From: Phaeodactylibacter sp.
Lineage (GTDB): Bacteria; Bacteroidota; Bacteroidia; Chitinophagales; Saprospiraceae
DNA length: 63,412 nt
Assembly: GCF_022763345.1 (NCBI RefSeq)
Contig: NZ_JALEGS010000062.1
Coordinates: forward strand, 1-63,412
Direction: 5' to 3'
The notes beneath the pieces are model-generated. The model did not search any database. It saw only the letters and a list, made by a program, of their open reading frames with translations, and was not told the origin of the DNA. The position numbers and the translations under genes were made by a program. Within the stretch, counting starts at the first letter, position 1, and each line of letters begins with the position of its first letter. This document shows, one piece after another, positions 43,407 to 53,457 of the stretch.

Positions 43407-43787
43407 ATGAATAAACAAACCACTAAGGTGCTACTCGTTGACGATGAGCCGCACATCCTGGTTGCCCTGGAGTACCTGGTCAAGCAGGAAGGCTATCAGG
43501 TATTCAAAGCTTCGGATGGTGAAAGCGCGCTAGATCTTGTACAGCAACAGTCCCCCCAAATTGTCGTGCTCGATGTCATGATGCCCGGTATCGACGGCTT
43601 CGAAGTCGCCCGCCGCATCCGCAACACGCCCGAGCATCAGGATACCCGCATTATCTTCCTTACCGCTAAAGGCACTCCCGCAGACCGCTTTCAAGGTTAT
43701 GCCACCGGGGGCGAAGTCTATCTTACCAAACCTTTTGACAACAAAGAGCTCATTAATACAATAAATGAGGTCGTAGAATTTGGATAA
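43407..43787 (+). CDS. Receiver-only response regulator
   Basis: A 126-residue CheY-like receiver with all key residues: Asp12/Asp13, phospho-acceptor Asp56 (VVLDVMMPG), Thr86 and Lys108 (YLTKPFD). There is no output domain. In CrbSR of Vibrio and Pseudomonas the regulator has a LuxR-type DNA-binding domain, so here the signal must go to another protein or through a further phosphotransfer step. It lies between the sensor kinase and acs genes. Confidence 0.93.
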   Translation: MNKQTTKVLLVDDEPHILVALEYLVKQEGYQVFKASDGESALDLVQQQSPQIVVLDVMMPGIDGFEVARRIRNTPEHQDTRIIFLTAKGTPADRFQGYATGGEVYLTKPFDNKELINTINEVVEFG

Positions 43788-43825
43788 CCGAATTCTATTT
43801 TTTTACTTTACAGATATAAACATCT

Positions 43826-43841
43826 AAATATCTAGATATTT
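43826..43841. promoter_or_regulatory. 16-bp perfect palindrome upstream of acs
   Basis: AAATATCTAGATATTT, 61 bases before the acs start, in an AT-rich stretch (TCTAAATATCTAGATATTTTAAAA). It could be an operator for a dimeric regulator of acs. No hairpin-plus-T-run logic that would make it a terminator. Confidence 0.45.
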
Positions 43842-43901
43842 TAAAATTTATAAGCCTTTATTGCCTGACCAAGTAAAAAGGCTTGCCTAAAAACAAGACT
43901 T

Positions 43902-45803
<1,902 letters not shown>

Positions 45804-45839
45804 AGTTAGATTTGAATTGTGAATGACATAAGTCAATAG

Positions 45840-45882
45840 AATGGCGGGTATGGCTCCGGATGGAGTGGCCCGCCATTTTTTT
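45840..45882 (+). terminator. Intrinsic terminator after acs
   Basis: AATGGCGGG (45840-45848) pairs with CCCGCCATT (45869-45877) and is followed by a T-run to 45882. Confidence 0.8.
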
Positions 45883-46006
45883 ATCCCGTGACCTTTGTCA
45901 TTCCTACTCTTCTTCAAAAGCCTCAACTTACCATTTCAATGGCCTCACCACTGGCCAGTTCTCTATTCTTGGGTAAGCCCTGCGCGCCCTGCAAACAAAA
46001 ACCATT

Positions 46007-47887
46007 ATGACTTATCAGGAATTCTACAACAACAGCATGGCGGACCCCACGGCTTTCTGGAAAGCTCAGGCGGACGCCATCGACTGGTTTGAAAAACCAT
46101 CCGATATTTCCTTTAAGGACGAAACCAGCTTGTACCGGTGGTACAAGGGCGGCCAACTGAACACTTCCCACCTGGCGCTAGACTACCATGTAGCCAACGG
46201 ACGGGGCGATCAGCCTGCCATCTTTTATGACTCTCCGGTAACGGATACCAAAGAAACCATCACCTATGCGCAGTTGCTGGACCGCGTGGCCAGATTTGCC
46301 GGCGTGCTCAAAGCACAGGGGGTAGAGAAAGGCGATACAGTCATTATCTACATGCCCATGATCCCGCAGACCGTAGTAGCCATGCTGGCCTGTGCGAGGC
46401 TGGGCGCTATCCACTCTGTGGTCTTCGGGGGCTTTGCGGCTCATGAACTTGCCATCCGTATTAATGACGCCAAGCCCAAGCTCATCCTTACCGCCAGCGC
46501 GGGCAAGGAAATCAACCGGGTGATCGACTATATGAAGATTGTCAATCCGGCACTGGACGAAGCCGAGCATCAGGTGCAGGGGGTGATTGTCTATCAGCGG
46601 GATATCTTGGAGGCCCCGCTTAAAGACGGGCGCGATTTTGACTGGGACGGGCTGCTGGCAGATGCCGAACCCGCTGACTGTGTCCCGGTGGAGAGCACGG
46701 ACCCGCTGTACATTTTGTATACTTCCGGCACCACTGGCAAGCCTAAGGGCATTGTACGCGACAACGGCGGCCATGCCGTGGCTATGAAGTTCAGCATGAA
46801 GTACATCTACGGCGTAGAGCCGGGCGAGGTCTACTGGGCCGCTTCTGATGTTGGCTGGGTGGTCGGCCATTCCTACATTGTGTATGCGCCGCTCATCCAC
46901 GGTTGTACCACGGTATTGTACGAAGGCAAGCCCGTACGCACGCCCGATGCCGGCGCTTTCTGGAGGGTACTTGAAGAATATGGCGTAAGTGTGTTTTTCA
47001 CCGCGCCCACCGCTTTCCGGGCCATTAAAAAAGAAGACTCCGAAGCGAAGCTTAAAGCGCAGTACGACACGAGCAAACTCCGCTATCTCTTTTTGGCAGG
47101 CGAGCGCTGCGATGTGTCTACCCTGGAATGGTGCCAGGATGTCCTGCAGGTGCCTGTCATTGACCACTGGTGGCAGACCGAATCGGGCTGGCCCATGCTC
47201 GCCAATATGGCAGGTGTGGAACTCTTGCCTGTCAAGCCGGGCTCAGCAGGCAAGGCAGTCTGCGGGTACGATTTGAAAGTCGTTGGCCCCGATGGAGAGC
47301 CGGTGCCGCCGAATACGGAGGGTGCTGTCGTGATCCGCTTGCCCTTAGCGCCGGGCACCTTGCCCAACCTTTGGCAGGATACCGCCCGCTTCATCGATTC
47401 TTACCTCAGCCCCTACCCCGGCTACTACTTCACTGGTGACGGCGGGTATATTGATGAGGATGGCTATGTATTCATTACCGGGCGCATTGACGATATCATC
47501 AACGTGGCCGGGCACCGTTTGTCGACGGCAGAGATGGAGGAGGTGGTAGCGGCTCATCCATTGGTTGCCGAGTGCGCCGTCATTGGGGTGCATGATGACC
47601 TCAAGGGGCAAATCCCGGTCGGTTTTGTCGTGCTCAAAGCCGGAGCTGACATTTCGGATACTGAATTGGAACAGGAACTCATTAAGATGGTGCGTGACCA
47701 GGTCGGCCCGGTCGCCTCCTTCAAAAAAGCCACCGTGGTACAGCGCCTGCCCAAGACCCGCTCGGGTAAAATCCTGCGCCGCATTATGCGCCATATTGTG
47801 GATGGCAAGCCGTATAACCCACCCTCTACTATTGAGGATATGAGCGTGCTGCCGGAGCTGGAGGCTCAGGTGCGGGCGGAGGTGTAA
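46007..47887 (+). CDS. Propionyl-CoA synthetase-like acyl-CoA synthetase
   Basis: A 626-residue AMP-forming enzyme, sister to Acs. Motifs: YTSGTTGKPKGIVRDNGGH, WWQTESGWPMLANMAG, YFTGDGGYIDEDGYVFITGR and PKTRSGKILRRIMRHI. The GIVRDNGGHAVAMKFSM stretch and the WPM after WWQTESG are typical of PrpE-type propionyl/acryloyl-CoA synthetases rather than of Acs. Likely activates propionate or another short acid; substrate not proven. Placed after acs, with its own leader. Confidence 0.9.
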   Translation: MTYQEFYNNSMADPTAFWKAQADAIDWFEKPSDISFKDETSLYRWYKGGQLNTSHLALDYHVANGRGDQPAIFYDSPVTDTKETITYAQLLDRVARFAGVLKAQGVEKGDTVIIYMPMIPQTVVAMLACARLGAIHSVVFGGFAAHELAIRINDAKPKLILTASAGKEINRVIDYMKIVNPALDEAEHQVQGVIVYQRDILEAPLKDGRDFDWDGLLADAEPADCVPVESTDPLYILYTSGTTGKPKGIVRDNGGHAVAMKFSMKYIYGVEPGEVYWAASDVGWVVGHSYIVYAPLIHGCTTVLYEGKPVRTPDAGAFWRVLEEYGVSVFFTAPTAFRAIKKEDSEAKLKAQYDTSKLRYLFLAGERCDVSTLEWCQDVLQVPVIDHWWQTESGWPMLANMAGVELLPVKPGSAGKAVCGYDLKVVGPDGEPVPPNTEGAVVIRLPLAPGTLPNLWQDTARFIDSYLSPYPGYYFTGDGGYIDEDGYVFITGRIDDIINVAGHRLSTAEMEEVVAAHPLVAECAVIGVHDDLKGQIPVGFVVLKAGADISDTELEQELIKMVRDQVGPVASFKKATVVQRLPKTRSGKILRRIMRHIVDGKPYNPPSTIEDMSVLPELEAQVRAEV

Positions 47888-47934
47888 CAGGTATAAACCC
47901 GGAATACCTTAGAGCTCCAACATGATAAGTCATT

Positions 47935-47985
47935 CAACAGGCGTTTGGAGGGTCAAGAGACTACAGAACGCCTGTTGTTTATTCT
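47935..47985 (+). terminator. Probable terminator after the PrpE-like gene
   Basis: CAACAGGCGTT (47935-47945) pairs with AACGCCTGTTG (47967-47977), 21-base loop, followed by TTTATTCT. Confidence 0.65.
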
Positions 47986-48015
47986 AGAGGGAACCTATCA
48001 CGTAAAAGGGCCATT

Positions 48016-48918
48016 CTACTCTTCCAGCAATGTAAAGCCGGTGTAGGTGACATTATCAAGATAAACAGCGACAGGGTCTACACCATGACCGTGAGCAGAT
48101 TCGGTCGCCTTATTTCCATTAATCTGCATGCCGATTTGAAGGAAATTTTCCACCCAGCCTTCAGAGGCTGGTACGTAAGGCAGCCTTGCTGAAGTCAGAT
48201 CGAAAACGATTTCGTCAATGCGCATTCTATGATAGACGATCTCGGAAGGGGTGACATACCCCTCTAGTTGTATATGATACCACTGATTAGGGATCAGACA
48301 ATAGAATAATTCAGGGCTGAAAGACCGCCAGCCCTTTGCCTGTCCCAGCGCATCCATTTGATCATCCCAGTACCTCCATTCACCACCTTTGCTGAATTGC
48401 ACCCCGAAGCCATGGGAATACGGGATTTCGATATGTTGCCATGTGAGTTCCAGCCCTTCAATTGTGGCGGTGTCCGGTTCATTGCAATCCAGTTTCCCTT
48501 CAATGTATACATCTAGTTCATAGACCAGGTACTTTGCCGACTGATGAACCCATGGATCGCCCTCCCAACGCAGCGCACAAGTGTTGGTAAAAAATACGTT
48601 ATTGTACGGGTCGCCTCCGGTGATCATGCACTTCAGAGACGCCCCTTCAACGGCAGGGGCTGCAACATGGCTGATCGACCAGTCTATACCCGTTCCCGGA
48701 AATATGATATCCTCGTAGACCCCCCAGCCTGTGAAATAGAGGGCCGACGTTTCATCATACAACCGTCCTTCAGCTCCGATGGTATCGCCTTCGAGCTGCT
48801 CGTATTTGAATACCATATCTCCTTTTTGCCATTTGCCTGCTTCCGTAGACTCCTTGCGACAACTCATCCCCAACAATACTAAGAACAAGCAGACCCTATA
48901 TCGGATAGCCATACGCAT
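48016..48918 (-). CDS. Lipoprotein with a concanavalin-like fold, function unknown
   Basis: A 300-residue protein starting at 48918 (MRMAIRYRVCLFLVLLGMSC), whose lipobox LGMSC marks a lipoprotein; an upstream ATG (48951) would only lengthen the signal. The mature part is rich in Trp, Tyr and strands (YLVYELDVYIEGKLD, WYHIQLEGYVTPSEIVYHRMRIDE, VAVYLDNVTYTGF), as in concanavalin/LamG-like sugar-binding or lyase folds. No catalytic residues can be assigned. Confidence 0.75.
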   Translation of the reverse strand: MRMAIRYRVCLFLVLLGMSCRKESTEAGKWQKGDMVFKYEQLEGDTIGAEGRLYDETSALYFTGWGVYEDIIFPGTGIDWSISHVAAPAVEGASLKCMITGGDPYNNVFFTNTCALRWEGDPWVHQSAKYLVYELDVYIEGKLDCNEPDTATIEGLELTWQHIEIPYSHGFGVQFSKGGEWRYWDDQMDALGQAKGWRSFSPELFYCLIPNQWYHIQLEGYVTPSEIVYHRMRIDEIVFDLTSARLPYVPASEGWVENFLQIGMQINGNKATESAHGHGVDPVAVYLDNVTYTGFTLLEE

Positions 48919-49099
48919 AATTTTCCTGCAAAATACGCATGGTTTACCCAATCTCCCAACTGCCCCCCATTTTGATCAGATGGGTCTTCTAATTTCAGCC
49001 TGGGATCTAAATCCCTGCCATTTCTTCGCCCCGTCAGGTAAAGAAGCCTGCCACCCCACTGCCATTTCTGCAATAATGTCAGGAAAACCGTTTTGGCAC

Positions 49100-49134
49100 G
49101 TCCTGTGATAGGACATAAGTGAGCCTGTGGGCTC
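49100..49134 (+). promoter_or_regulatory. Two small hairpins in the groES leader region
   Basis: GTCCT-GTGAT-AGGAC (49100-49114) and GAGCC-TGTG-GGCTC (49121-49134) lie in tandem 38-72 bases before groES. The CIRCE element (TTAGCACTC-N9-GAGTGCTAA) is absent. Either could contribute to control of the chaperonin genes. Confidence 0.35.
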
Positions 49135-49171
49135 GCTATATCATTGTTTAACAAAACGGATTCTAAAGATT

Positions 49172-49447
49172 ATGAAGCCCATCAATGACAGAGTTGTGGT
49201 CAAGCCCGCCCAGGCAGAAGAAAAAACGCAGGGCGGCATCATTATTCCTGATACAGCCAAGGAAAAGCCACAGCGTGGCGAAGTAGTTGCAGTAGGCCCA
49301 GGCAAAGACGGCAACGCAATGACCGTTAAGGCTGGCGATATCGTACTCTACGGTAAATATGCAGGCCAGGAGCTGCAGTATCAGGGCCAGGATTACCTGA
49401 TCATGCGCGAAGACGACATCCTTGTCATCCTGGAAGGCAACGAATAA
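49172..49447 (+). CDS. groES: Co-chaperonin GroES
   Basis: A 91-residue co-chaperonin that caps GroEL. Typical start MKPINDRVVVKPAQAEE, mobile loop (KTQGGIIIPDTAKEKPQRG) and end EDDILVILEGNE. The start at 49172 fits the family; an upstream in-frame ATG at 49127 does not. 62 bp before groEL, in one operon. Confidence 0.97.
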   Translation: MKPINDRVVVKPAQAEEKTQGGIIIPDTAKEKPQRGEVVAVGPGKDGNAMTVKAGDIVLYGKYAGQELQYQGQDYLIMREDDILVILEGNE

Positions 49448-49509
49448 GCCTTTCCGCTCTTACATCCCAATCCTAACCTTTTTTACAAAACAAAAAAATC
49501 AAGCTTACA

Positions 49510-51150
49510 ATGGCTAAAGAAATTAGCTTTGATAGAAATGCCCGGGAAGGACTGCGCAAAGGCGTAGACGCTCTGGCCAATGCAGTAAAAGTAACCCTTG
49601 GCCCTAAAGGCCGTAATGTGGTCATCCAAAAAAGCTTCGGCGCGCCACAGATCACCAAGGACGGCGTGACCGTTGCTAAAGAAATCGAACTGGAAGACGC
49701 TGTGGAAAACATGGGCGCTCAGATGGTAAAGGAAGTCGCGTCTAAAACAGCAGACATCGCTGGTGACGGTACGACAACGGCTACCATCCTCGCTCAGGCT
49801 ATGGTAGCTGCCGGTCTGAAGAACGTCACGGCTGGTGCGAACCCGATGGACCTGAAGCGTGGCATTGAAGCAGCGACCAAAGCGGTAATTGCTAACCTGA
49901 AAGAGCAGTCTGAGGTAGTAGGCGACGACTTCGAGAAAGTGAAGCAGGTGGGTTCCATCTCTGCCAACAACGACGAGGAAATTGGTACACTGATCGCTGA
50001 CGCGATGAAGCGTGTATCCAAGGACGGTGTCATCACTGTGGAAGAAGCTAAAGGTACAGACACATACGTGGACGAAGTACTGGGTATGCAGTTCGACCGC
50101 GGCTACCTGTCTCCTTACTTCGTAACCGACACCGAGAATATGGTGACGGAGTACGAAAACCCATACATCCTGATCCACGATAAGAAAATCTCCAACATGC
50201 AGGACATCGTACCTGTACTGGAGCAGGTGGTGCAGGCTGGCCGCCCGCTGCTGATCATCGCAGAGGATATCGAGAGCCAGGCACTGGGCGTACTCGTTGT
50301 GAACCGCCTGCGTGCTCAGCTGAAGGTTGTTGCCGTAAAAGCGCCAGGTTTTGGCGACCGCCGCAAAGCCATGCTGGAAGACATTGCTATCCTGACCGGT
50401 GGTACCGTGATCAGCGAGGAGAAAGGCTACAAGCTCGAGAATGTGGGCATGGAGCACCTGGGCTCTGCTGAGAAGATCACCGTTGACAAAGACAACACGA
50501 CTATCGTAAATGGTAGCGGTGACGAGAGCCAGATTCAGGCTCGTATCAATCAGATCAAGCAGCAAATCGAAGCCACCACTTCCGACTACGACCGGGAGAA
50601 GCTGCAGGAGCGCCTTGCCAAACTGTCAGGCGGTGTAGCTGTACTGTACGTAGGTGCTGCCACTGAGGTGGAAATGAAAGAGAAGAAGGACCGTGTGGAT
50701 GATGCCCTGCATGCGACCCGTGCGGCCGTGGAAGAAGGTATCGTTGCCGGTGGTGGCGTGGCACTCGTTCGTGCGATCGCTGCAATCGAAAACATGAAGG
50801 GCGCCAACGAGGACGAGACCATTGGTATCCAAATCGTTCGCAAAGCTCTGGAAGCACCACTGCGCACCATCGCGGACAACGCAGGTATGGAAGGCTCTGT
50901 GATCTTCCAGCGGGTGAAGGAAGGCGAAGGCAGCTTCGGCTACAATGCCCGCACTGATGTCTTCGAGGATCTGAAGCAGGCTGGTGTGATCGACCCGACT
51001 AAGGTGACACGCATTGCGCTGGAAAACGCCGCTTCTATCTCAGGCATGCTGTTGACGACCGAGTGTGTGATCAGCGACAAGCCAGAGCCGGAAGGCGCTG
51101 GTGCAGGTATGCCAGGCGGAATGCCAGGTGGTATGCCGGGCATGATGTAA
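49510..51150 (+). CDS. groEL: Chaperonin GroEL
   Basis: A 546-residue ATP-dependent folding chaperonin. Visible marks: VTLGPKGRNVVIQKSFGAP, DGTTTATILAQ, the hinge/apical region and AAVEEGIVAGGGVALVRA, with the Gly-Met-rich tail (GGMPGGMPGGMPGMM). Full length. Other frames here are open for long distances (e.g. minus strand 49483-50565), a codon-bias effect. Confidence 0.98.
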   Translation: MAKEISFDRNAREGLRKGVDALANAVKVTLGPKGRNVVIQKSFGAPQITKDGVTVAKEIELEDAVENMGAQMVKEVASKTADIAGDGTTTATILAQAMVAAGLKNVTAGANPMDLKRGIEAATKAVIANLKEQSEVVGDDFEKVKQVGSISANNDEEIGTLIADAMKRVSKDGVITVEEAKGTDTYVDEVLGMQFDRGYLSPYFVTDTENMVTEYENPYILIHDKKISNMQDIVPVLEQVVQAGRPLLIIAEDIESQALGVLVVNRLRAQLKVVAVKAPGFGDRRKAMLEDIAILTGGTVISEEKGYKLENVGMEHLGSAEKITVDKDNTTIVNGSGDESQIQARINQIKQQIEATTSDYDREKLQERLAKLSGGVAVLYVGAATEVEMKEKKDRVDDALHATRAAVEEGIVAGGGVALVRAIAAIENMKGANEDETIGIQIVRKALEAPLRTIADNAGMEGSVIFQRVKEGEGSFGYNARTDVFEDLKQAGVIDPTKVTRIALENAASISGMLLTTECVISDKPEPEGAGAGMPGGMPGGMPGMM

Positions 51151-51210
51151 TCATGAATCCGTAAAAGTAACGCTCGCAGCTCCTGAATTTTGCTGCAGCG
51201 GATACAACAT

Positions 51211-51251
51211 AAGCCTTCTTGCCTCCCTTATAGGTAAGAAGGCTTTTTTTT
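51211..51251 (+). terminator. Intrinsic terminator of the groE operon
   Basis: AAGCCTTCTTGCC (51211-51223) pairs with GGTAAGAAGGCTT (51233-51245; one G-U pair), then a T-run. Confidence 0.85.
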
Positions 51252-51279
51252 AATTCATAATCCTAAAGCAAAGATTCCT

Positions 51280-52260
51280 ATGCAACGCTACCTGTTTCCC
51301 ATTTTAGCCCTGGCGATATCCCTGAGCAGCTGTGTAAGCTACCAAAAGTACGAAGACGCCCTTGCCGACCGCGATAAGCTGCAGGCCAATTACAATGACC
51401 TCGAAACCCAGCTGGAAACGGCTCAGGGGCAAAACAAAATACTCCGGGAACAAAAGGAAGAATTGGAAAAAGACCTGGCAAACACCCGGGAGGACCTCCG
51501 CACCCTCCAAAACCGTTACGAACAACTCGACAAGGCCAATCAGGATTTGCTCAAGCGTTACGACCGCATGCTGGAGCAAAACGAAAAGATGCTGGAATCC
51601 TCTTCTGATGAACGGCAAAAACTCATGGCGCAGCTCACCCTCAAAGAGCAGGAGCTCGACCGCCGGGAGCGGCAGCTGCAACAACTCGAATCTGAGATCG
51701 AGCAACGGGAAACCGAAACCGAAGCCCTCCGCAAAAGCCTGGTGGAACGCGAAGCCCGGGTGAACGAACTGGAATCCGCCATCGCCGAGAAAGAGCAAAA
51801 ACTCAACGCCCTGCGGGAACGCATCAATCAGGCCCTGCTTGGCTTTTCAGATGCCGACCTGACCGTGCGGGAGCAAAACGGCAAAGTCTACGTCTCCCTG
51901 AGCCAGAACCTGCTCTTCCCGTCCGGCAGCAAAACCATCAACAGCGCGGGCAAAGATGCCATTCAGAAAGTAGCGGAAGTGCTCAAAAACAACCCGGATA
52001 TTGCCATCACCGTAGAAGGCCATACCGATACCGATGGGGATGCCGCCTTCAACTGGGACCTGAGTGTAGGCCGGGCGACTTCTGTCGTCAAGGTGCTTAC
52101 TGCCAATGGGGTGGACCCGCAGCGTATCACGGCTGCCGGGCGTGGAGAGTTTTACCCCGTTGCCTCCAATGATACCGCCAAAGGCAAAGCCCAAAACCGG
52201 CGAACGGAAATTATTCTGACGCCGAAGCTGGAGGCGTTGTATGAATTGATTGGAGAGTAG
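51280..52260 (+). CDS. OmpA-family lipoprotein with long coiled coil
   Basis: A 326-residue protein: lipobox LSSC (Cys near 18), a Gln/Glu/Lys/Arg-rich coiled coil (about 25-185, heptads such as LETAQGQNKILREQKEELEKDL) and a C-terminal OmpA peptidoglycan-binding domain (VEGHTDTDGDAAFNWDLSVGRA...RGEFYPVASNDTAKGKAQNRRTEI) with the Asp and Arg that bind diaminopimelate. It probably tethers the outer membrane to peptidoglycan over a distance set by the coiled coil. Convergent with the next gene, 15 bp apart. Confidence 0.9.
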   Translation: MQRYLFPILALAISLSSCVSYQKYEDALADRDKLQANYNDLETQLETAQGQNKILREQKEELEKDLANTREDLRTLQNRYEQLDKANQDLLKRYDRMLEQNEKMLESSSDERQKLMAQLTLKEQELDRRERQLQQLESEIEQRETETEALRKSLVEREARVNELESAIAEKEQKLNALRERINQALLGFSDADLTVREQNGKVYVSLSQNLLFPSGSKTINSAGKDAIQKVAEVLKNNPDIAITVEGHTDTDGDAAFNWDLSVGRATSVVKVLTANGVDPQRITAAGRGEFYPVASNDTAKGKAQNRRTEIILTPKLEALYELIGE

Positions 52261-52275
52261 GCTTTTGTTAGAGTT

Positions 52276-53127
52276 CTAAAGCGGAAAAACCTCCCCCGCC
52301 ATTTCCACCGACTTCCCGAAGTGGTCAATAGCCACCCCTGTATCCGCGCCAATATCACGGAAGTAGTACACCATGTTTTCGGTAGGCATATTCCCCGTCA
52401 GGTCATCCTTGGCCATGGGGCAGCCGCCGTAACCGCGAATGGCACCGTCAAAACGCCGGCAGCCGTGCTCATAGGCCGTGGCGACTTTCTCTTTCCAGGC
52501 CGTTGGGGTGGTGTGAAAGTGGGCTCCGAATTCAATATCCGGGTAATGGGGCGTAATATTGCTGAACAGGTAACGGATACTCTCCGGGCTGGCCACGCCA
52601 ATAGTATCCGAAAGCTGTAAAATGCGGATGCCCATATCCACAAGGCGGTCGGTCCACTGCTCGACAATCTCCACGTTCCAGGGGTCGCCGTAGGGATTGC
52701 CGAAGCCCATGGAAATGTAGACCACAAGCTCCTTACTGCTGGCCATGCAGATGTCCTGAATTTGTGCCACCCGCTCGATAGACTCTTCTATAGTGGCGTT
52801 GGTGTTGCGAAGCTGAAAGGTTTCTGAGATGGAGAACGGGTAGCCCAGGTAATCGATTTGTTCAAATTGGGCAGCATCATTGGCGCCCCGGCGGTTAGCC
52901 ACGATAGCCAGGAGTTTGGTCTTCGTCTTTGAGAGGTCAAGCTGACCGAGCACCTCCGCCGTATCCCGCATTTGGGGAATGGCTTTGGGCGATACAAAAC
53001 TGCCGAAGTCCAGGGTATCAAACCCCACTTGCAGCAGTTGATTGAGGTACGCTGCTTTGGTTTCCGTAGGAATAAAAGGCTTAATGCCCTGCATAGCATC
53101 CCGGGGGCATTCTATAATTTTGACCAT
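52276..53127 (-). CDS. Hydroxymethylglutaryl-CoA lyase-like enzyme
   Basis: A 283-residue DRE-TIM metallolyase. HMG-CoA lyase splits HMG-CoA into acetoacetate and acetyl-CoA in leucine breakdown. Metal ligands appear in HFHTTPTAW and the signature loop in GYGGCPMAKDDLTGNMPTE, with the catalytic Cys. The N-terminal motif is ECPRDAMQG instead of the common VGPRDGLQ: Arg and Asp are kept, the neighbours differ. Other leucine-catabolic genes are not nearby. Assignment to HMG-CoA lyase rather than a sister aldolase is likely, not certain. Confidence 0.85.
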   Translation of the reverse strand: MVKIIECPRDAMQGIKPFIPTETKAAYLNQLLQVGFDTLDFGSFVSPKAIPQMRDTAEVLGQLDLSKTKTKLLAIVANRRGANDAAQFEQIDYLGYPFSISETFQLRNTNATIEESIERVAQIQDICMASSKELVVYISMGFGNPYGDPWNVEIVEQWTDRLVDMGIRILQLSDTIGVASPESIRYLFSNITPHYPDIEFGAHFHTTPTAWKEKVATAYEHGCRRFDGAIRGYGGCPMAKDDLTGNMPTENMVYYFRDIGADTGVAIDHFGKSVEMAGEVFPL

Positions 53128-53141
53128 GGACGGGTTTTGGT

Positions 53142-53178
53142 TAGGGTGTGGCGCTAAGAGGTGCTATGTTTGCACCTC
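53142..53178 (+). promoter_or_regulatory. Promoter with a dyad around the -7 box
   Basis: TATGTTTG (53165-53172) fits TAnnTTTG exactly; the closest -33 candidate is TTA near 53141-53143, 21 bases upstream. The inverted repeat GAGGTGC (53158-53164) / GCACCTC (53172-53178) encloses the -7 box almost exactly, as an operator might. It precedes the small membrane gene at 53229. Confidence 0.5.
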
Positions 53179-53228
53179 GAAAACTGTTCTGAGCCAAAAA
53201 CGTTAACGCTAATATAAGCACTAAAAAC

Positions 53229-53453
53229 ATGAATAAGAACAAGGCGATTTACACATTGGTTGGCTTCATTATTGCCGGGCTTGGCTTTTCTTCTATCATC
53301 CTCAGCCTTGTGGGCGCCAAGCTCTCCTTTCTGGTTTGGATTGATGATTTTGGCGCACTGAGCGGCTTTGTCATCAAGCTACTGATGATCATTAGCGGTA
53401 TTGTAATGATTTACCTCGCACGTACCGATTTCAGCGGAGAGGAGCCGGTTTAG
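53229..53453 (+). CDS. Small two-helix membrane protein
   Basis: A 74-residue protein with two long hydrophobic helices (IYTLVGFIIAGLGFSSIIL and FVIKLLMIISGIVMIYLA) and a short acidic tail (FSGEEPV). I do not recognise a family. It stands alone behind a good promoter; the convergent 520-residue gene ends 4 bp away. Confidence 0.65.
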   Translation: MNKNKAIYTLVGFIIAGLGFSSIILSLVGAKLSFLVWIDDFGALSGFVIKLLMIISGIVMIYLARTDFSGEEPV

Positions 53454-53457
53454 CCCC

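Noticed and set aside
49100..49171. CIRCE operator before groES
   Set aside because: TTAGCACTC-N9-GAGTGCTAA or a near match is absent.
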